Origin: Lycium barbarum
Taxonomy: Eukaryota; Streptophyta; Magnoliopsida; Solanales; Solanaceae
NCBI RefSeq assembly: GCF_019175385.1
Contig: NC_083338.1
Coordinates: 92,773,777-92,837,776 of the forward strand
Reading direction: 5' to 3'
DNA length: 64,000 nucleotides
This document shows, in pieces, positions 1 to 10,807 of the stretch (position 1 is its first letter; each line of letters begins with the position of its first letter). The notes beneath the pieces were generated by a model. It was given only the letters and a program-made list of their open reading frames with translations, made no database searches and had not been told where the DNA came from. Both the position numbers and the translations under genes were made by a program.

Positions 1-554
1 ATGTTGTTTATTATGTTTCTATATCGATGTTGATCATGCTTTACATACTCAGTACATTCTTCGTACTGACGTCCTTTTGTTTGTGGACGCTGGGTCATGC
101 CCGCAGGTGCACAGGGAGACAGACTTGATCCATAGCTGCTTATTCAGAGATTACATAGCAGAACTCTATTTCTTCCGGGGCCATAGCTTTTGGGTACTTA
201 TTCTTTTGTGTAAATAATTATGGGCATAGCGGGGTCCTGTCCCGCTCATGTGATATGTTATACTCTTCTTAGAGGCTCGTAGTCACATGTATGTGGTTAG
301 ATATGTCCGGCCTTGTTGGCCCATGTTTTGTATATCATTTTGTCGGCCACGTTGGCCCATGTACATTGATGTGGCATAGATGCCTATGATGATATAAAGG
401 TGTTGTTGGCCAGATGGGACTAGTTTGATGAATTAAAGGAAATGTATGTATAATTGTGTGGCTCGCCTAAATGTAAGCATAAGTGTAAGAAAAGGGGGTG
501 CCCGGGTGGGCTAGCACCGAGTGCTCGTCGTGGCCCCCTAGTCGGGTCATGACA
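1..554 (+). mobile_element. LTR 3'-end fragment, family I
   Basis: The 3' part of a gypsy LTR in plus orientation, cut by the window edge. Its last 150 bases match, in reverse complement, the outer ends of the minus-strand LTRs starting at 49676, 56661 and 63518, including the CCCGGGTGGGCTAGC block and the terminal GTCGGGTCATGACA. It holds the double hairpin at 49-89 and two copies of a CGGCC-TTGTTGGCC type repeat at about 305-360. No primer-binding site follows, so it is a solo or truncated LTR. Confidence 0.85.
49..89 (+). promoter_or_regulatory. LTR double hairpin
   Basis: Stem 1 is TCAGTAC (49-55) with GTACTGA (63-69) and a 7-base loop. Stem 2 is CGTCC (70-74) with GGACG (85-89). The same pair of stems recurs in the other LTR families of the window. 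Function unknown; an RNA structure is inferred from arm complementarity. Confidence 0.6.
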
Positions 555-825
555 TCTAGTATCTTTATGTACAGAGATTATGGGTAGGTTGTGGCCCTAT
601 CCCGACACTTGTATCAATTGTCAAGTTATAGGTACTTGTAGAGGCTTCATAGACAATATTGGTGGGTTATTTGTATTCAATTGTATGTGTTAGGCTAATA
701 GACACATTTGTATTGAAGTCATTACGATTCTCATTTATCTTTCAAATTCGGCACGTAGTATGCTACAAATACATAGTAGCTGCATATAGAGTATGGTCCA
801 TCCCATTTGGGCTTCGGGCGTGAAA
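555..825 (+). mobile_element. LTR 3'-end fragment, family K
   Basis: This matches, inverted, the LTR end at 1769-2100: shared blocks include GGTAGGTTGTGGCCCTATCCC-like sequence, AGAGGCTTCATAGA and ATGGTCCATCCCATTTGGG. It abuts the family I LTR end at 554 without a recognisable target duplication and has no primer-binding site after it. A truncated LTR remnant. Confidence 0.6.
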
Positions 826-1449
826 GGAATACTTTAGGAAAAAAAGTACTTGCAAATGATTTAGTAACATGGGAAATTTATATATGTGATATTTTAATCC
901 CTTATTTTTAAATGGCTATACATCAATGTATTTCAAATACCAAATGAATAACTATAAATGTCTTTCAAAATTAATATATACAATAATATTTCATAAAGAC
1001 CAAGGCATCAAGAAGACATAGTTTATCAAATTCTAATTATTTTTTGTCCAACCTTATGTCAAGAGTACAAATTTTTGTACTGTTAATTCTCAAAACTCTA
1101 AAAAGATAACTTTCTTGTTTTATAGAAAATAATTTCTACCTTTACAATAAAGAAAATCTCATTTATAAATTTCCTCATATCATGTGTATAATTTAAAGCA
1201 TATCCAGAGTAGTAACAATAGTAACTACCCGAAATCATACTTGTCAAATCTAACTAAAAGGTTTTACTTACAAAAAATATATATATACCATATCAAATAT
1301 AATATCTAACGGTATCAAGGTTATCAAACTTATGGGTCTTTCGATAATACTGTCATAAACCCTCTATAACCTCATGAATGTCCTTAATACCTTCAAGCTC
1401 ATATGGATTTACTACGGCAAATCCTAATGCTAAAGTTTAGGATGTTACA
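826..1449 (-). mobile_element. Probable 3' LTR remnant of collapsed element K (AT-rich)
   Basis: AT-rich, no coding potential. Its right edge reads GGATGTTACA, which on the minus strand is an LTR start (TGTAACATCC), immediately preceded on that strand by a polypurine tract. The left limit is uncertain because the sequence loses resemblance to known LTRs. Confidence 0.45.
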
Positions 1450-1768
1450 CCCTTCCCCCCTTAGAAATATTCGTCCTCGAATGTGGACTATAACACGTGG
1501 CTCTAACACATGACTTGCACATCTAAGGTACGGTTCACCTGATAAGGACATTGCAATTACTTATTGCTATAGTCGTAATCGTATGAATGGAATGACTTCT
1601 TAAAATGTCGCTCTACATGCATGATTTGGTATGTGAAAGAAAGTCACACATCTTAAATGTCCCATACCCTCCCAATTATAAGTGTGCCGCGCAACATATC
1701 CATAAGTGAGACTCAACTAGATACGGCTTCATAGACTCCATAGGAATGAACTACTCTGATACTACTCT
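1450..1768 (-). mobile_element. Collapsed internal region of element K (no gag-pol)
   Basis: Only about 320 bp lie between the two LTR edges. On the minus strand the order is degenerate PBS (1753-1765), the conserved leader with a GTTGCGCGGCAC hairpin apex, about 150 bp of unknown sequence, the pre-PPT hairpin (1466-1485) and a polypurine tract (about 1450-1462). All coding sequence is gone while both cis signals remain. This is either a miniature non-autonomous element or a deletion product. Confidence 0.65.
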
Positions 1769-2415
1769 GTCACACCCCAAATCTAAATGGGACGGACCAT
1801 GCTCTATGTGCAACTATTATGAACTTGTAACATATTACATGACATAACTTGAATAAGAATAAGAACTGCAAATAACCTAAGTATACAAATGTGGCAAGTG
1901 GCCCGATACATGTAACTAACATACAACTGAATACAAATAAACACACCACTATTATCTATGAAGCCTCTACGAATACCCATGACTGAAAATCTGATACAAG
2001 CGTTGGGATAGGGCCCCGACCTACCCGTAACCTCTACCATATATGAGAATACTAGCTGAACTCTGATCAATGTAAGAATGGAACTTACAACCATTCCGCT
2101 GAACACCTGCACTATCTAGTGGGAAAGTCTTCCAACCTGTAAATCTAGATCTACAGTGTGGAAAATAACAAATGCAGCGCCCCCAGCAAAAGGACATCGG
2201 TACAGAAAGATTGTACTGAATACGTAAGGCAGACAAAAAAACATATACAAAAATTGAAGCTCATATAAGAGATAAATGGAATGAAATCAATCAAATACAT
2301 CAGTAGGCTCGGAAACATCCTACAGGAACTCATGTTCAGTCTCATTGTACTTAAGTAATTCTGGACATTCCGCTGAGTCTTTCGGATGATATTTTTGGGT
2401 TGATGTCTTGAGCGA
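1769..2415 (-). mobile_element. 5' LTR (3' part) of element K
   Basis: On the minus strand the LTR ends GGGGTGTGACA next to the PBS. A degenerate version of the LTR double hairpin lies at 2197-2219. The LTR is cut at about 2415, where LINE sequence begins, so the 5' part is missing. Confidence 0.6.
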
Positions 2416-2419
2416 CATT

Positions 2420-2960
2420 CTATCATATGATTTTTTTCATATCACGTTTGATAATGACATCAGCATGTTTTCCCTTCTTCCTTATATGTACCATAATATT
2501 CTGAGTTAGTAGCACATTTTCAATGATAATCCTATCCTTCAAAATAGTTGACTAGTTAGGAAATATCAGTGAAGGAAGAACCTTCTCTAGTCTGTCATGT
2601 ACAACTCTTGAAAGAACATTATTATTGAAATTACTTAAACTAATTGGTCTTATATAAGAATATGCTTGAACAACAATTTTCTTAGGCAGTAGGACCAAAA
2701 TAGTATGAGTAATGGATTTGACCAAAGTGTATCCTTTATAAAAGGATTGTAAAATATAAACGACATCATTGCATACTATGTCCTAGCATTTTAGGAAGAA
2801 ACAGACTGCGAAACCAACTGGACCACTTGCACATCCACTATTAAGATAAAAAATTTCCTTCTTCACTTTTTCTGTAGAAGTTATTTTACATAAAGACTAA
2901 TCGTCTTCCATAGTTACCATTACAAGAATATGGTTAAGAAGAGAATAAATTGGTTGCTTC
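2420..2960 (-). pseudogene. L1-type LINE reverse-transcriptase remnant
   Basis: Reading the minus strand in one frame gives a decayed plant non-LTR reverse transcriptase. The recognisable order is an SGCASGPVGF block (family SxxAxGPDGF), ITHTILVLLPKK, then YIRPISLSN, RVVHDRLEKVLP, a degenerate FVKGR-like stretch, IIENVLLTQNI and a fading KLDMAKAYD-like motif A. At least four stop codons interrupt about 180 codons and the catalytic YADD region is absent, so it is a dead 5'-middle fragment of the RT. It is flanked by LTR debris on both sides and is unrelated to the gypsy elements. Confidence 0.85.
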
Positions 2961-3138
2961 AGTTTCCTGTGTAATTTTTTTTATATATAGAACTGGACTG
3001 TTGTCACGCACTCGGTGCCTTGCTGCATATGACCGAGTGAATCGGATGGCTTGCTGGATAAACATAGGGGCATGAACTGATGCGGAATATAATATAAGTC
3101 ATGACAAGTGTGAATAAAGCATATACTATCATAATACT
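2961..3138 (-). other. Unassigned spacer with possible LTR end
   Basis: At 3010 a TGTCACGCACTCGG start resembles the minus-strand edge of LTRs such as the one at 38394. The rest matches nothing else I recognise. Element A begins directly after it, so this is probably A's target sequence. Confidence 0.3.
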
Positions 3139-3509
3139 TGTTACACCTTGGAAATTTCATGTCGTCATGTAGTGGATGAACCAATGCGAGCTTAAGGGTA
3201 ACATGAATTTCTTAAGAATATAAGACGGATATTTAGTGGTCGTAGAATGCGTACGTTAAGATCTTGAAGTGATAGGAATTGATTAGATAAGGATTGATAA
3301 GGACAAGTGGAGTATAAGTGGGGTTTAGGAAAGGTTTCGTAAATTATTGCATTAAGGATTGGTTGGTAAGGCCTTGAGGACGAATTATAGGGATGCTTAG
3401 ATCATTGATGAAGTACTAAACAAGTGTTAAGAAGGTTGTATAAGGATTGGAGATCAAACGAAACGACGAGGACATCTTCGGAAAAAATTGGGAGTTACGC
3501 GACTACATT

Positions 3510-3641
3510 ATACGGCCCGTGGAATTTTATACGGACCTTATAATGGTCCGTATAACCCAACAACAACATTGTTTTCCATGTAGTGAACCACGGACACTTA
3601 TACTGATCGTATAATGTTATACGGTACGTATAAGTGGTCCG
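3510..3641 (+). repeat. TACGG/CCGTA palindrome cluster in U3
   Basis: At least five copies of TACGG-N1-CCGTA-like palindromes or half-sites just upstream of the TATA-like box. The 3' LTR has the same cluster. Position suggests an enhancer-like U3 repeat; this is inferred. Confidence 0.6.
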
Positions 3642-3672
3642 TTTGAGTCCCGACGGGCTGAGTATTTCCAAG

Positions 3673-3932
3673 TATTTAAATGTGATCCCACCTCATTATA
3701 TTCATTCTCCTCACTTCTTCACCTCTCTCCAAGCTACTAGAATATTCCATACATTTCATTTTCAAGAGTACAAGAGAAATCAAGGGTTCATACCATAAAT
3801 TCAAGTGAATCAAGTGCAAGGAAGCTCCTTGGGGTTGCTAGAGTCAAGAAATCGCTTGGAAGTTGAAGCTAGGGTTTTCTTCAAGTGAAGCATTGTCAAC
3901 TAAAACTCATTCCTACGCATTCAAAGGTGAGT
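3673..3932 (+). promoter_or_regulatory. LTR promoter, predicted exon 1 and 5' splice donor (A)
   Basis: TATTTAAAT (3673-3681) is followed about 30 bp later by a C/T-rich stretch typical of plant transcription starts. The next 220 bases contain no ATG at all. They end in TTCAAAG|GTGAGTTT, a near-consensus 5' splice site with GT at 3927-3928, and ATGs become frequent immediately after it. With the acceptor at 6077-6078 this predicts a 2.15-kb intron. Confidence 0.55.
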
Positions 3933-5080
3933 TTCATGATTATTCCATGTTGTTTAAGGTATTGAAAAGTTGAAACACTTGGATTATGGAAGAAGATGGA
4001 AAATGGATTACAAAAGATGAGATTAGTGGCAATTGTGAATAGGAGATTAATATGAATCATGAATATTGATATGGTTTGATTGTAAGTATGTTATGAACGA
4101 CAATTAGAACATGGAATAAGTATTATATGTGAGAAAATGCAATAATGAATTATGACCATGATTATGTAGAAATTGGAGTGAAATTGTGAAATGTGGGTAA
4201 TAAAGATGAATGATGATTCTTGCTTGTGATATTGTGAATGTTGTTATTGATGTTTGAGAGTTGATAAGGAATATGGGGAAAGTTGTATAAACAAAGGAAA
4301 TGCTGCCCAATTTTCTTTAGCTTTAGTAAGCACGTTTAAGTAATCGGTTAGCTAATGTTAATGCGAATTCTCTTGAAGGTAAAAACGTGGGCATTGAAGG
4401 AGAACAAGCAAGCGATAGATTAGTTAAATGAAAAAGGTATGTGAGGCTAGTCCTTTCTTTCAATTGCATGAATCCTATGGCATGATTTTTCCTTCTTCTC
4501 CATGAATCTTCTATATCCCGGAAAGCTAAGAGCCTATGTTCATGAATAGCCATATGAGATAAGAGATACATTACGAGCCCAATAATGATGATAATGAGTT
4601 AAGAATAAAGATTCTAGAGTTCCTGATATGATGTTCCCATAAAGTTAATGATGTTGTTTATTGTATACACTCACCTTATATACTATATCCTTCAAGGTGG
4701 GGCAGAATGCTTATAAATGCTCCATAACAGAATCGGGGGTTCACGAACTTATGTCACCTCGATAGATGTAGAGTTTGTCTTGAGTCTTATGCAGGATTCA
4801 TGTTAAGTATATGATTATGATATTACACCGCGCCTATATGGCCGGGCAGACACCGCGATGGTACCCCGGACGCGGGAGGCCTGGACGCAGGATAATGATT
4901 ATCACACCGTACCGTTATGGACGGGAAGCTTATACATTTATGCATACATGATATGATGATGATTATGAAGTAAGCCAGCATGCATTATTTCTTTTATAAG
5001 CGACAGTCAGATACAGTTGCTCCTTATTTGATGCTTCCTTTATCTCATTGACGTATTATTATTACTTATGCCTCTCATAC

Positions 5081-5121
5081 TCAGTACAATATTCGTACTG
5101 ACGTCCGTTTTCTTTGGACGT
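5081..5121 (+). promoter_or_regulatory. LTR double hairpin (A, 5' LTR)
   Basis: TCAGTAC (5081-5087) pairs with GTACTGA (5095-5101). ACGTCC (5101-5106) pairs with GGACGT (5116-5121). The decayed copy in the 3' LTR is at 31493-31533. Confidence 0.65.
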
Positions 5122-5349
5122 TGTGTTCATGCCCACAGGTAGACAGGGAGGTGATCTTGATCCAGACTCATAGGAGCTAGTAACTGATTTGAGAGCACTC
5201 CATTGTTCCGGAGGTGCCTTTGATTATTCTTTTGTGTACATATGTACATTTTGGGCATGACGGGGTCCTGTCCCGTCCCTATGTCTAGTACTCTAGTAGA
5301 GGCTCGTAGATACGCAGGTGTGGGTTATATGGTCTCACGAGGTTGCTAT

Positions 5350-5351
5350 TA

Positions 5352-5382
<31 letters not shown>

Positions 5383-5383
5383 T
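5350..5383 (+). repeat. GT/AT microsatellite
   Basis: Eight or so GT units followed by an AT run inside the A 5' LTR. The 3' LTR keeps only the AT run (about 31649-31669), so the tract has changed length since insertion. Confidence 0.8.
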
Positions 5384-5417
5384 ATTTTGATAGCCGAAGG
5401 GCTTATGTGTATAAAAG

Positions 5418-5761
5418 TACCGCTCTTTTTATATATGAAATTCCAACTNNNNNNNNNNNNNNNNNNNNNNNNNNNNNNNNNNNNNNNNNNNNNNNNNNNN
5501 NNNNNNNNNNNNNNNNNNNNNNNNNNNNNNNNNNNNNNNNNNNNNNNNNNNNNNNNNNNNNNNNNNNNNNNNNNNNNNNNNNNNNNNNNNNNNNNNNNNN
5601 NNNNNNNNNNNNNNNNNNNNGAGTCTTCACTTTTTTTTCCATTTCTAAACAACTATCGTTTGTGAATGTAGGTTGTGTCGGGGATATACTGTGGCTAGTC
5701 AGTCATTTCGTTTGCATTTTCTTCAACGAGACCGAAAACACAGCAATGATTTGTTTTATGG
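5418..5761. other. Extra segment in A 5' LTR containing an assembly gap
   Basis: The 3' LTR reads straight from ATAAAAGT to GATTATGTTTCC at 31708. The 5' LTR has about 340 bp between these points, of which 5449-5620 are 172 Ns. The readable flanks show no coding capacity and no clear terminal repeats. It is either a small insertion or sequence lost from the 3' LTR; the gap prevents a decision. Confidence 0.7.
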
Positions 5762-5877
5762 TGATTATGTTTCCAAATGAAAAATAATTTTCTTATGATT
5801 TTGAGTAATAGAATGAGTGGTGCTCGGTGGTTAGCCCCGGGTACCCGTCACGGCCCCTAGTCGGGTCGTGACAAAAG

Positions 5878-5890
5878 TTGTACCAGAGCA
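5878..5890 (+). other. Primer-binding site of A (initiator Met tRNA)
   Basis: TTGTACCAGAGCA sits 4 bases after the LTR end; it has two mismatches to the TGGTATCAGAGCA seen in H, I and D. Confidence 0.8.
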
Positions 5891-5934
5891 GTTCCATCCT
5901 AGGAAGTGTCTACGAGCCGTGTCTAGTAGGGTCT

Positions 5935-5969
5935 TGTTTATGGTGTGTTGCGCGCCACACTAATAAACA
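5935..5969 (+). promoter_or_regulatory. Leader hairpin with GCGCGC loop (A)
   Basis: Outer arms TGTTTAT (5935-5941) and ATAAACA (5963-5969). Inner arms GTGTG (5943-5947) and CACAC (5956-5960). The apical loop carries the self-complementary GCGCGC (5950-5955). Compare the leaders of H, B, C, D and I. A kissing-loop dimerisation role is inferred from this layout. Confidence 0.55.
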
Positions 5970-6054
5970 GGAGGCTACAGGGCATTTAGGAAAAATGACC
6001 ATCTTTCATCTTAAGAGATCGTGTGATAAAACTGTATTATAAGATTTTCTCCTC

Positions 6055-6080
6055 CCTAATAGTGTGTTATGATTTCAGAA
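6055..6080 (+). promoter_or_regulatory. Predicted 3' splice acceptor before gag (A)
   Basis: A pyrimidine-rich stretch with branch-like CCCTAAT is followed by GATTTCAG (AG at 6077-6078), two bases before the gag ATG. Confidence 0.5.
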
Positions 6081-7018
6081 ATGCCGCCGATGGGCAAAGC
6101 TACAGCTGCCCAGAAGGGCAGGACTACGATGAAAAGGTGGGTGGAAAGAGAGCCTCCAATGAATGTAGAAGAGGGAGAATCACATAATGAGGCCCCATCT
6201 AATACCTCCTCCACCACGCCCAATGTAGAACAACAAGGAGGAGCTTCAGCTCCAGTTCCTCCACCGGTTGCTTCGAGTCAACAAATGACCGAGGCTATCC
6301 ATTTATTGACGCAGTTAGTTGCCGCCCAGGCACAGCGGCAGACTGCGGGGTCAAGTGATCGGGCAGCTAGTACCAGAGCCCGTGATTTTATGAGTTTGAA
6401 TCCTCCAGAGTTTTTTGGGTCAAAGCCGGATGAAGACACACTAGGTTTTATTGATGAGATGCTAAGAACATTGAGGATTATTCATGCCTCCGAAACTGAA
6501 TCTGTGGAGTTGGCATCTTATACACTCTGAGATGTGGCGGTATTGTGGTACAATAATTGGCTAGCATCAAGAAAAGAAAACGCGCCTCCTCCCGTGTGGC
6601 AAGAATATGTAGATGCTTTCATCCGTCACTATTTTCCATCCGAGGTCTGCCGAGCTAGATCAGATAGGTTATTAAATCTAAGGTAAGGAAACATGAGTGC
6701 CCGGGAATATTGCCTTCAATTTAATTCATTGGCTAGATATGTCTCGACTATAGTGGCCGATAGGGGAAATAGGGTACATAGGTTTATGAGTGGCTTGGGG
6801 CCTCATTTGTTCAAGGATTGTTTGACGGCTTCGTTGCAAGATGGGATGGATATTTCCCGAATACAAGCCCGTGCCCAGAATTTAGAAGGACAACAACCTC
6901 CGCAAAGGGGTGATCGTGATATCGATAGAAGGCAAAGCAAGAGGGCCAGATCTATGCGGGCAGGAAATTATTATAGAGGGGGACCAAGGCAGACACATTC
7001 TAGACACTCAGGCAGTCG
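6081..7018 (+). pseudogene. Element A gag (broken)
   Basis: Gag is the capsid/nucleocapsid precursor that packages element RNA. The start MPPMGKATAAQKG at 6081 was chosen because it aligns with the starts of C, D, H and I; an ATG 12 bases upstream is in frame. An Ala/Pro-rich head is followed by the conserved RARDFMSLNPPEFFGSKPDED region and the retrotransposon-gag core (YNNW, PPPVWQE, CRARSDRLLNLR). TGA at 6528-6530 and TAA at 6684-6686 replace Arg and Gln codons of element H, and a frameshift at about 7005-7019 separates this part from the downstream frame. Nonfunctional. Confidence 0.9.
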
Positions 7019-10000
7019 GTGACTAGTGCATCTCCTCGGTATACGGGTAGGAGATTTGATCGCTCCTTTCATTCAGGACAGGGTCAGAGTTCGAGGCCCT
7101 CAGATTCTCAGATTGGGGCAGATTATAGCCACAGGAGACCCCCAGTACCGCGATACAGCCAGTGCGGTAGATTGTATTCCGGGCAGTGTCGCCAAGGTTC
7201 GGATGCTTGCAATGCCTGCAGTCAGGTTGGGCACATGATACGATATTACCCGTCGATGAGTGGTAGAGTTGGGGTTCAGCCCACAGGATCAGTGGCTGGT
7301 TCATCTTCAGTACGCCCGGTAGGGCAGACTCCCCAGATTCCAGCAGGTCAAGGTAGAGGCAGAGGGGGAGCATCTACTTTAGGTGCCACTCAGCCCCGTG
7401 TGTATGCTTTAGCCGAACGACGGGATCTTGAGTCCTCCTCTGATGTGGTTACAGGTACATTATCCATATTTTCCCATGATGTGTATGCATTGATAGATCC
7501 GGGTTCTACCTTATCTTATATTACTCCGTATGTTGCTGGTTGTATTGGGGTGAAACCTGAGCCAATTAAACCATTTGAGGTATCTACCCCGATTGGTGAT
7601 CCCGTGATAGCTAGACAGGTGTATAAAAATTGTGTACTTGTGATATGCAATCGCCAGACCAAAGCTAATTTAATTGAACTGGAAATGTTAGATTTTCATG
7701 TGATTATGGGCATGGATTGGTTGGCCTCGTGTTATGCTAGTGTTGATTGCCGAATGAAAATAGTTCGATTTCAATTTCCAGGAGAGCCCATGCTTAAATG
7801 GAAGGGTAATACAACATCTCCAAAAGGTAGGTTTATTTCCTACCTTAAGGCAATAAAGATGATAGCTAAGGGCTATATTTATCACTTAGTTCGAGTACAT
7901 GACACCAAAGCAAAGTCGCGAACTTTCCAATCTGTTCCGGTAGAGAATGAATTTCCGGATGTATTTCCATATGAACTTCCAGGCCTTTCTCCAAAAAGAG
8001 AGATTGATTTCGCTATCGATGTGTTGCCGGACACCAAGACTATTTCCATTCCTCCTTACCGAATGACTCCGGCAGAATTGAATGAGCTAAAGGCACAGTT
8101 GAAAGATTTACTTGAGAAGGGGTTTATTAGACCCAGTTCATCACCGTGGGGAGCACCAGTCTTGTTCGTGAGAAAGAAAGATAGTTCCCTACGAATGTTC
8201 ATTGATTATAGGCAGTTGAATAAGGTGAGGATAAAGAATAAATATCCTCTCCCAAGGATTGATGATTTGTTTGATCAGCTACAGGGTGCCAAGTGGTTTT
8301 ATAAAATAGACTTGAGGTCTAGCTATCAGCAAGTGAGAGTTAGAGAAGAAAATATTCCCAAAACAACTTTCAGAACGAGATATGGCCATTATGAATTCCG
8401 GGTGATGTCGTTTGGGTTGACTAATGCTCCAGCAGTGTTCATGAATTTGATGAATAATGTATTCAGGCCTCTCTTGGATTTATTTGTGATAGTATTCATT
8501 GACGATATTCTGGTATACTCTCGTAAAGAATCAGAACATGCAGATCAATTACGTATTGTTCTTGGAATTCTTCGAACCTGAGAATTGTATGCAAAATTTT
8601 CAAAGTGCGAGTATTGGCTGAATTCTGTGACATTTTTGGACCAAGTTATTTCAAATAATGGCATTCGAGTTGATACTCAGAAAATTGAAGTTTTAAAGAC
8701 TTGGCCAAGGCCTACGATGCCTACAGAAGTCCGTAGTTTTCAGGGATTGGCAGGTTACTATAGAAGGTTTGTGGAGGGATTTTCCTCCATTTCAGCCCCA
8801 TTGATGAAGCTAACAAAGAAGTCAGTTAAATTTTAGTAGAATGATGCTTGTGAACGCAGTTTCCAAGAGTTGAAGGATAGATTAACCTCAGCTCTAGTCT
8901 TAACACTTCCAGAAGGGCCGGATGGTTATGTGGTGCACTGTGATGCTTCCGGCGTTGTGTTAGGGTGTGTGTTAATGCGGCACGGTAGAGTCATTGCTTA
9001 TGGTTCGAGGCAGCTGCGGAAACATGAGAAGAACTACCTAACCCATGATCTCGAATTGGCTGCACTCATTCATGCATTAAAAATGTGGAGACATTACTTT
9101 TATGGTGTGCATGTTGATATTTATACAAATCATAAGAGTCTTCAGTACATTTTCATACAAAAGGAGTTGAATCTATGGCAGAGGCGGTGGTTAGAACTAT
9201 TCAAAGATTATGATGTGAGCATTTTATACCACCCCGGTAAGGCAAATATAGTAGCTGATGCGCTTAGCCACCGATCGATGGGTAGCATATGTGAAGTTCC
9301 TCCGAAGAAGAAAGAAATGGTTCATGAGATCCACCAATTAGCTAATCTTGGAGTACTTTTAATTGATTCAGGTGGTGTAGGAATCGGTATTAATGATCCC
9401 ACAGTTTCGTCCCTGAATATGGAAGTGAAAGAGCGTCAATATGAAGACCCTGAATTGAGCCATTATAGAGACACATCTAATGAAAAAGAGAAGTCCCCAT
9501 TTGAAATTTCCATGAATGGAATTCTTAGATACCAAGGCAAGCTATGTGTTCCGAATGTTGCAGAACTGTGCCGTCGCATTTTAGAAGAAGCCCATTACTC
9601 TTGGTATTCTATTCACCCAGGTGCAACCAAGATGTATCGTGATATCAAGTTGATATATTGGTAGGATGGCATGAAAAGAGACATAGCAGAGTTTTTAGCC
9701 TAGTGTCCAAATTGCCAGCAAGTGAAAATCGAACATCAAAAGCCAGGAGGACTATTGCAAGCAATGGAAATGCCTACGTGGAAGTGGGAAGTGATCAACA
9801 TGGAATTTATTGTGGGGTTACCTCGTTCTCGAGGAAAGTATGATTCTATATGGGTGATTGTGGACAGACTCACGAAAGCAGCTCATTTTCTTCCAGGCAG
9901 AACCACATACACAGCAGAAGATTATGCAAGGTTATATCTAAAAGAAATTGTACGACTCCATGGTATTCCGATATCCATTATCACAGATAGAGGAGCGCAA

Positions 10001-10447
10001 TTTACAGCCAAGTTCTGGAAGTCTTTTCAAGAAGGTCTAGGTACCCAAGTGAAGCTTAGCACGGCATTTCATCCGCAGACCGATGGACAAGCCGAACATA
10101 CTATTCAAACTTTGGAAGATATGCTATGGGCATGTATACTAGATTTCGGTGGTAGTTGGGATGATCACTTACCTCTGATTGAGTTCGCATATAACAATAG
10201 CTATCATTCCAGTATAAAAATGGCTCCGAATGAAGCTTTATATGGAAGGAAGTGTAGATCCTCCATTGGATGGTTTGAAATAGGAGATGTACAGGTAATA
10301 GGCCCTGAGTTGATTCAGCAAGCGGTGGGAAAAGTCAAAGTGATCCGAGACCGATTACTTACAGCCCAAAGTCGCCAAAAATCTTATGCGGACAACCGCC
10401 GGCGAGACTTGGAATTTCTGGTTGATGACTGGGTATTTTTGAAGGTG
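7019..10447 (+). pseudogene. Element A pol, 5' and middle part (broken, cut by B)
   Basis: After the gag frameshift the frame runs through a degenerate CCHC knuckle near 7207 (last Cys replaced by Tyr), protease with ALIDPGST (Asp codon at 7496), RT with the FIDD catalytic motif at 8495-8506, RNase H ([28 protein letters not shown]), the HHCC zinc region and the integrase core with its DDE residues. Stops at 8579, 8834, 8837, 9662 and 9701 break it; several replace Gln or Trp codons of relatives. The frame is severed after LKVSP in the integrase C-terminal region by the LTR of B at 10453. The remainder lies at 28884-29307. Confidence 0.92.
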
Positions 10448-10807
10448 TCTCCTGTTATACCCCATATATTTATACGTCGAAATATTCGCAAGCAAGTCGA
10501 CTCGAATTAAAGACAGGATTATTTTCGGACACGAAATAGAAACCTTTAATTTTCAATTTTAATTAAAACATAAATTGTTTATAAATTTTATTTAGTGTAA
10601 AAATATTATTGGAGATTGGGGATTAATTAACTATGATTAGATTATTAAGTAGGAATTAGTGATTAATTAAATTAATTGATTTAATTTTTAAATTGTGGGC
10701 CCTACCCGTTTTAATTATGAAAATAAAAATACAAAACAAACAAATCAGAAAAATAATGTTGGATGAGTCATTAGAGGAGGATACACGTGTCCATTAGAGG
10801 ACAACCA

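Larger units (their letters stand above)
3139..5873 (+). repeat. Element A 5' LTR
   Basis: Starts TGTTACACCTTGG and ends GGGTCGTGACA. It contains a block of palindromic TACGG/CCGTA repeats (3510-3641), a TATTTAAAT box (3673-3681), a splice-donor-like AAAG|GTGAGT at 3923-3932, the double hairpin at 5081-5121 and a GT/AT microsatellite. Relative to the 3' LTR copy (29509-31777) it has extra sequence at about 5418-5761, which includes an assembly gap. Confidence 0.92.

Noticed and set aside
3010..3138. A further complete LTR before element A
   Set aside because: Only the TGTCACG start is LTR-like; 130 bp is too short and has no second matching copy here, so it is listed as unassigned.
5242..5787. 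181-codon open frame spanning the N gap
   Set aside because: It runs through 172 Ns and a GT/AT microsatellite within an LTR; open only because Ns contain no stops.
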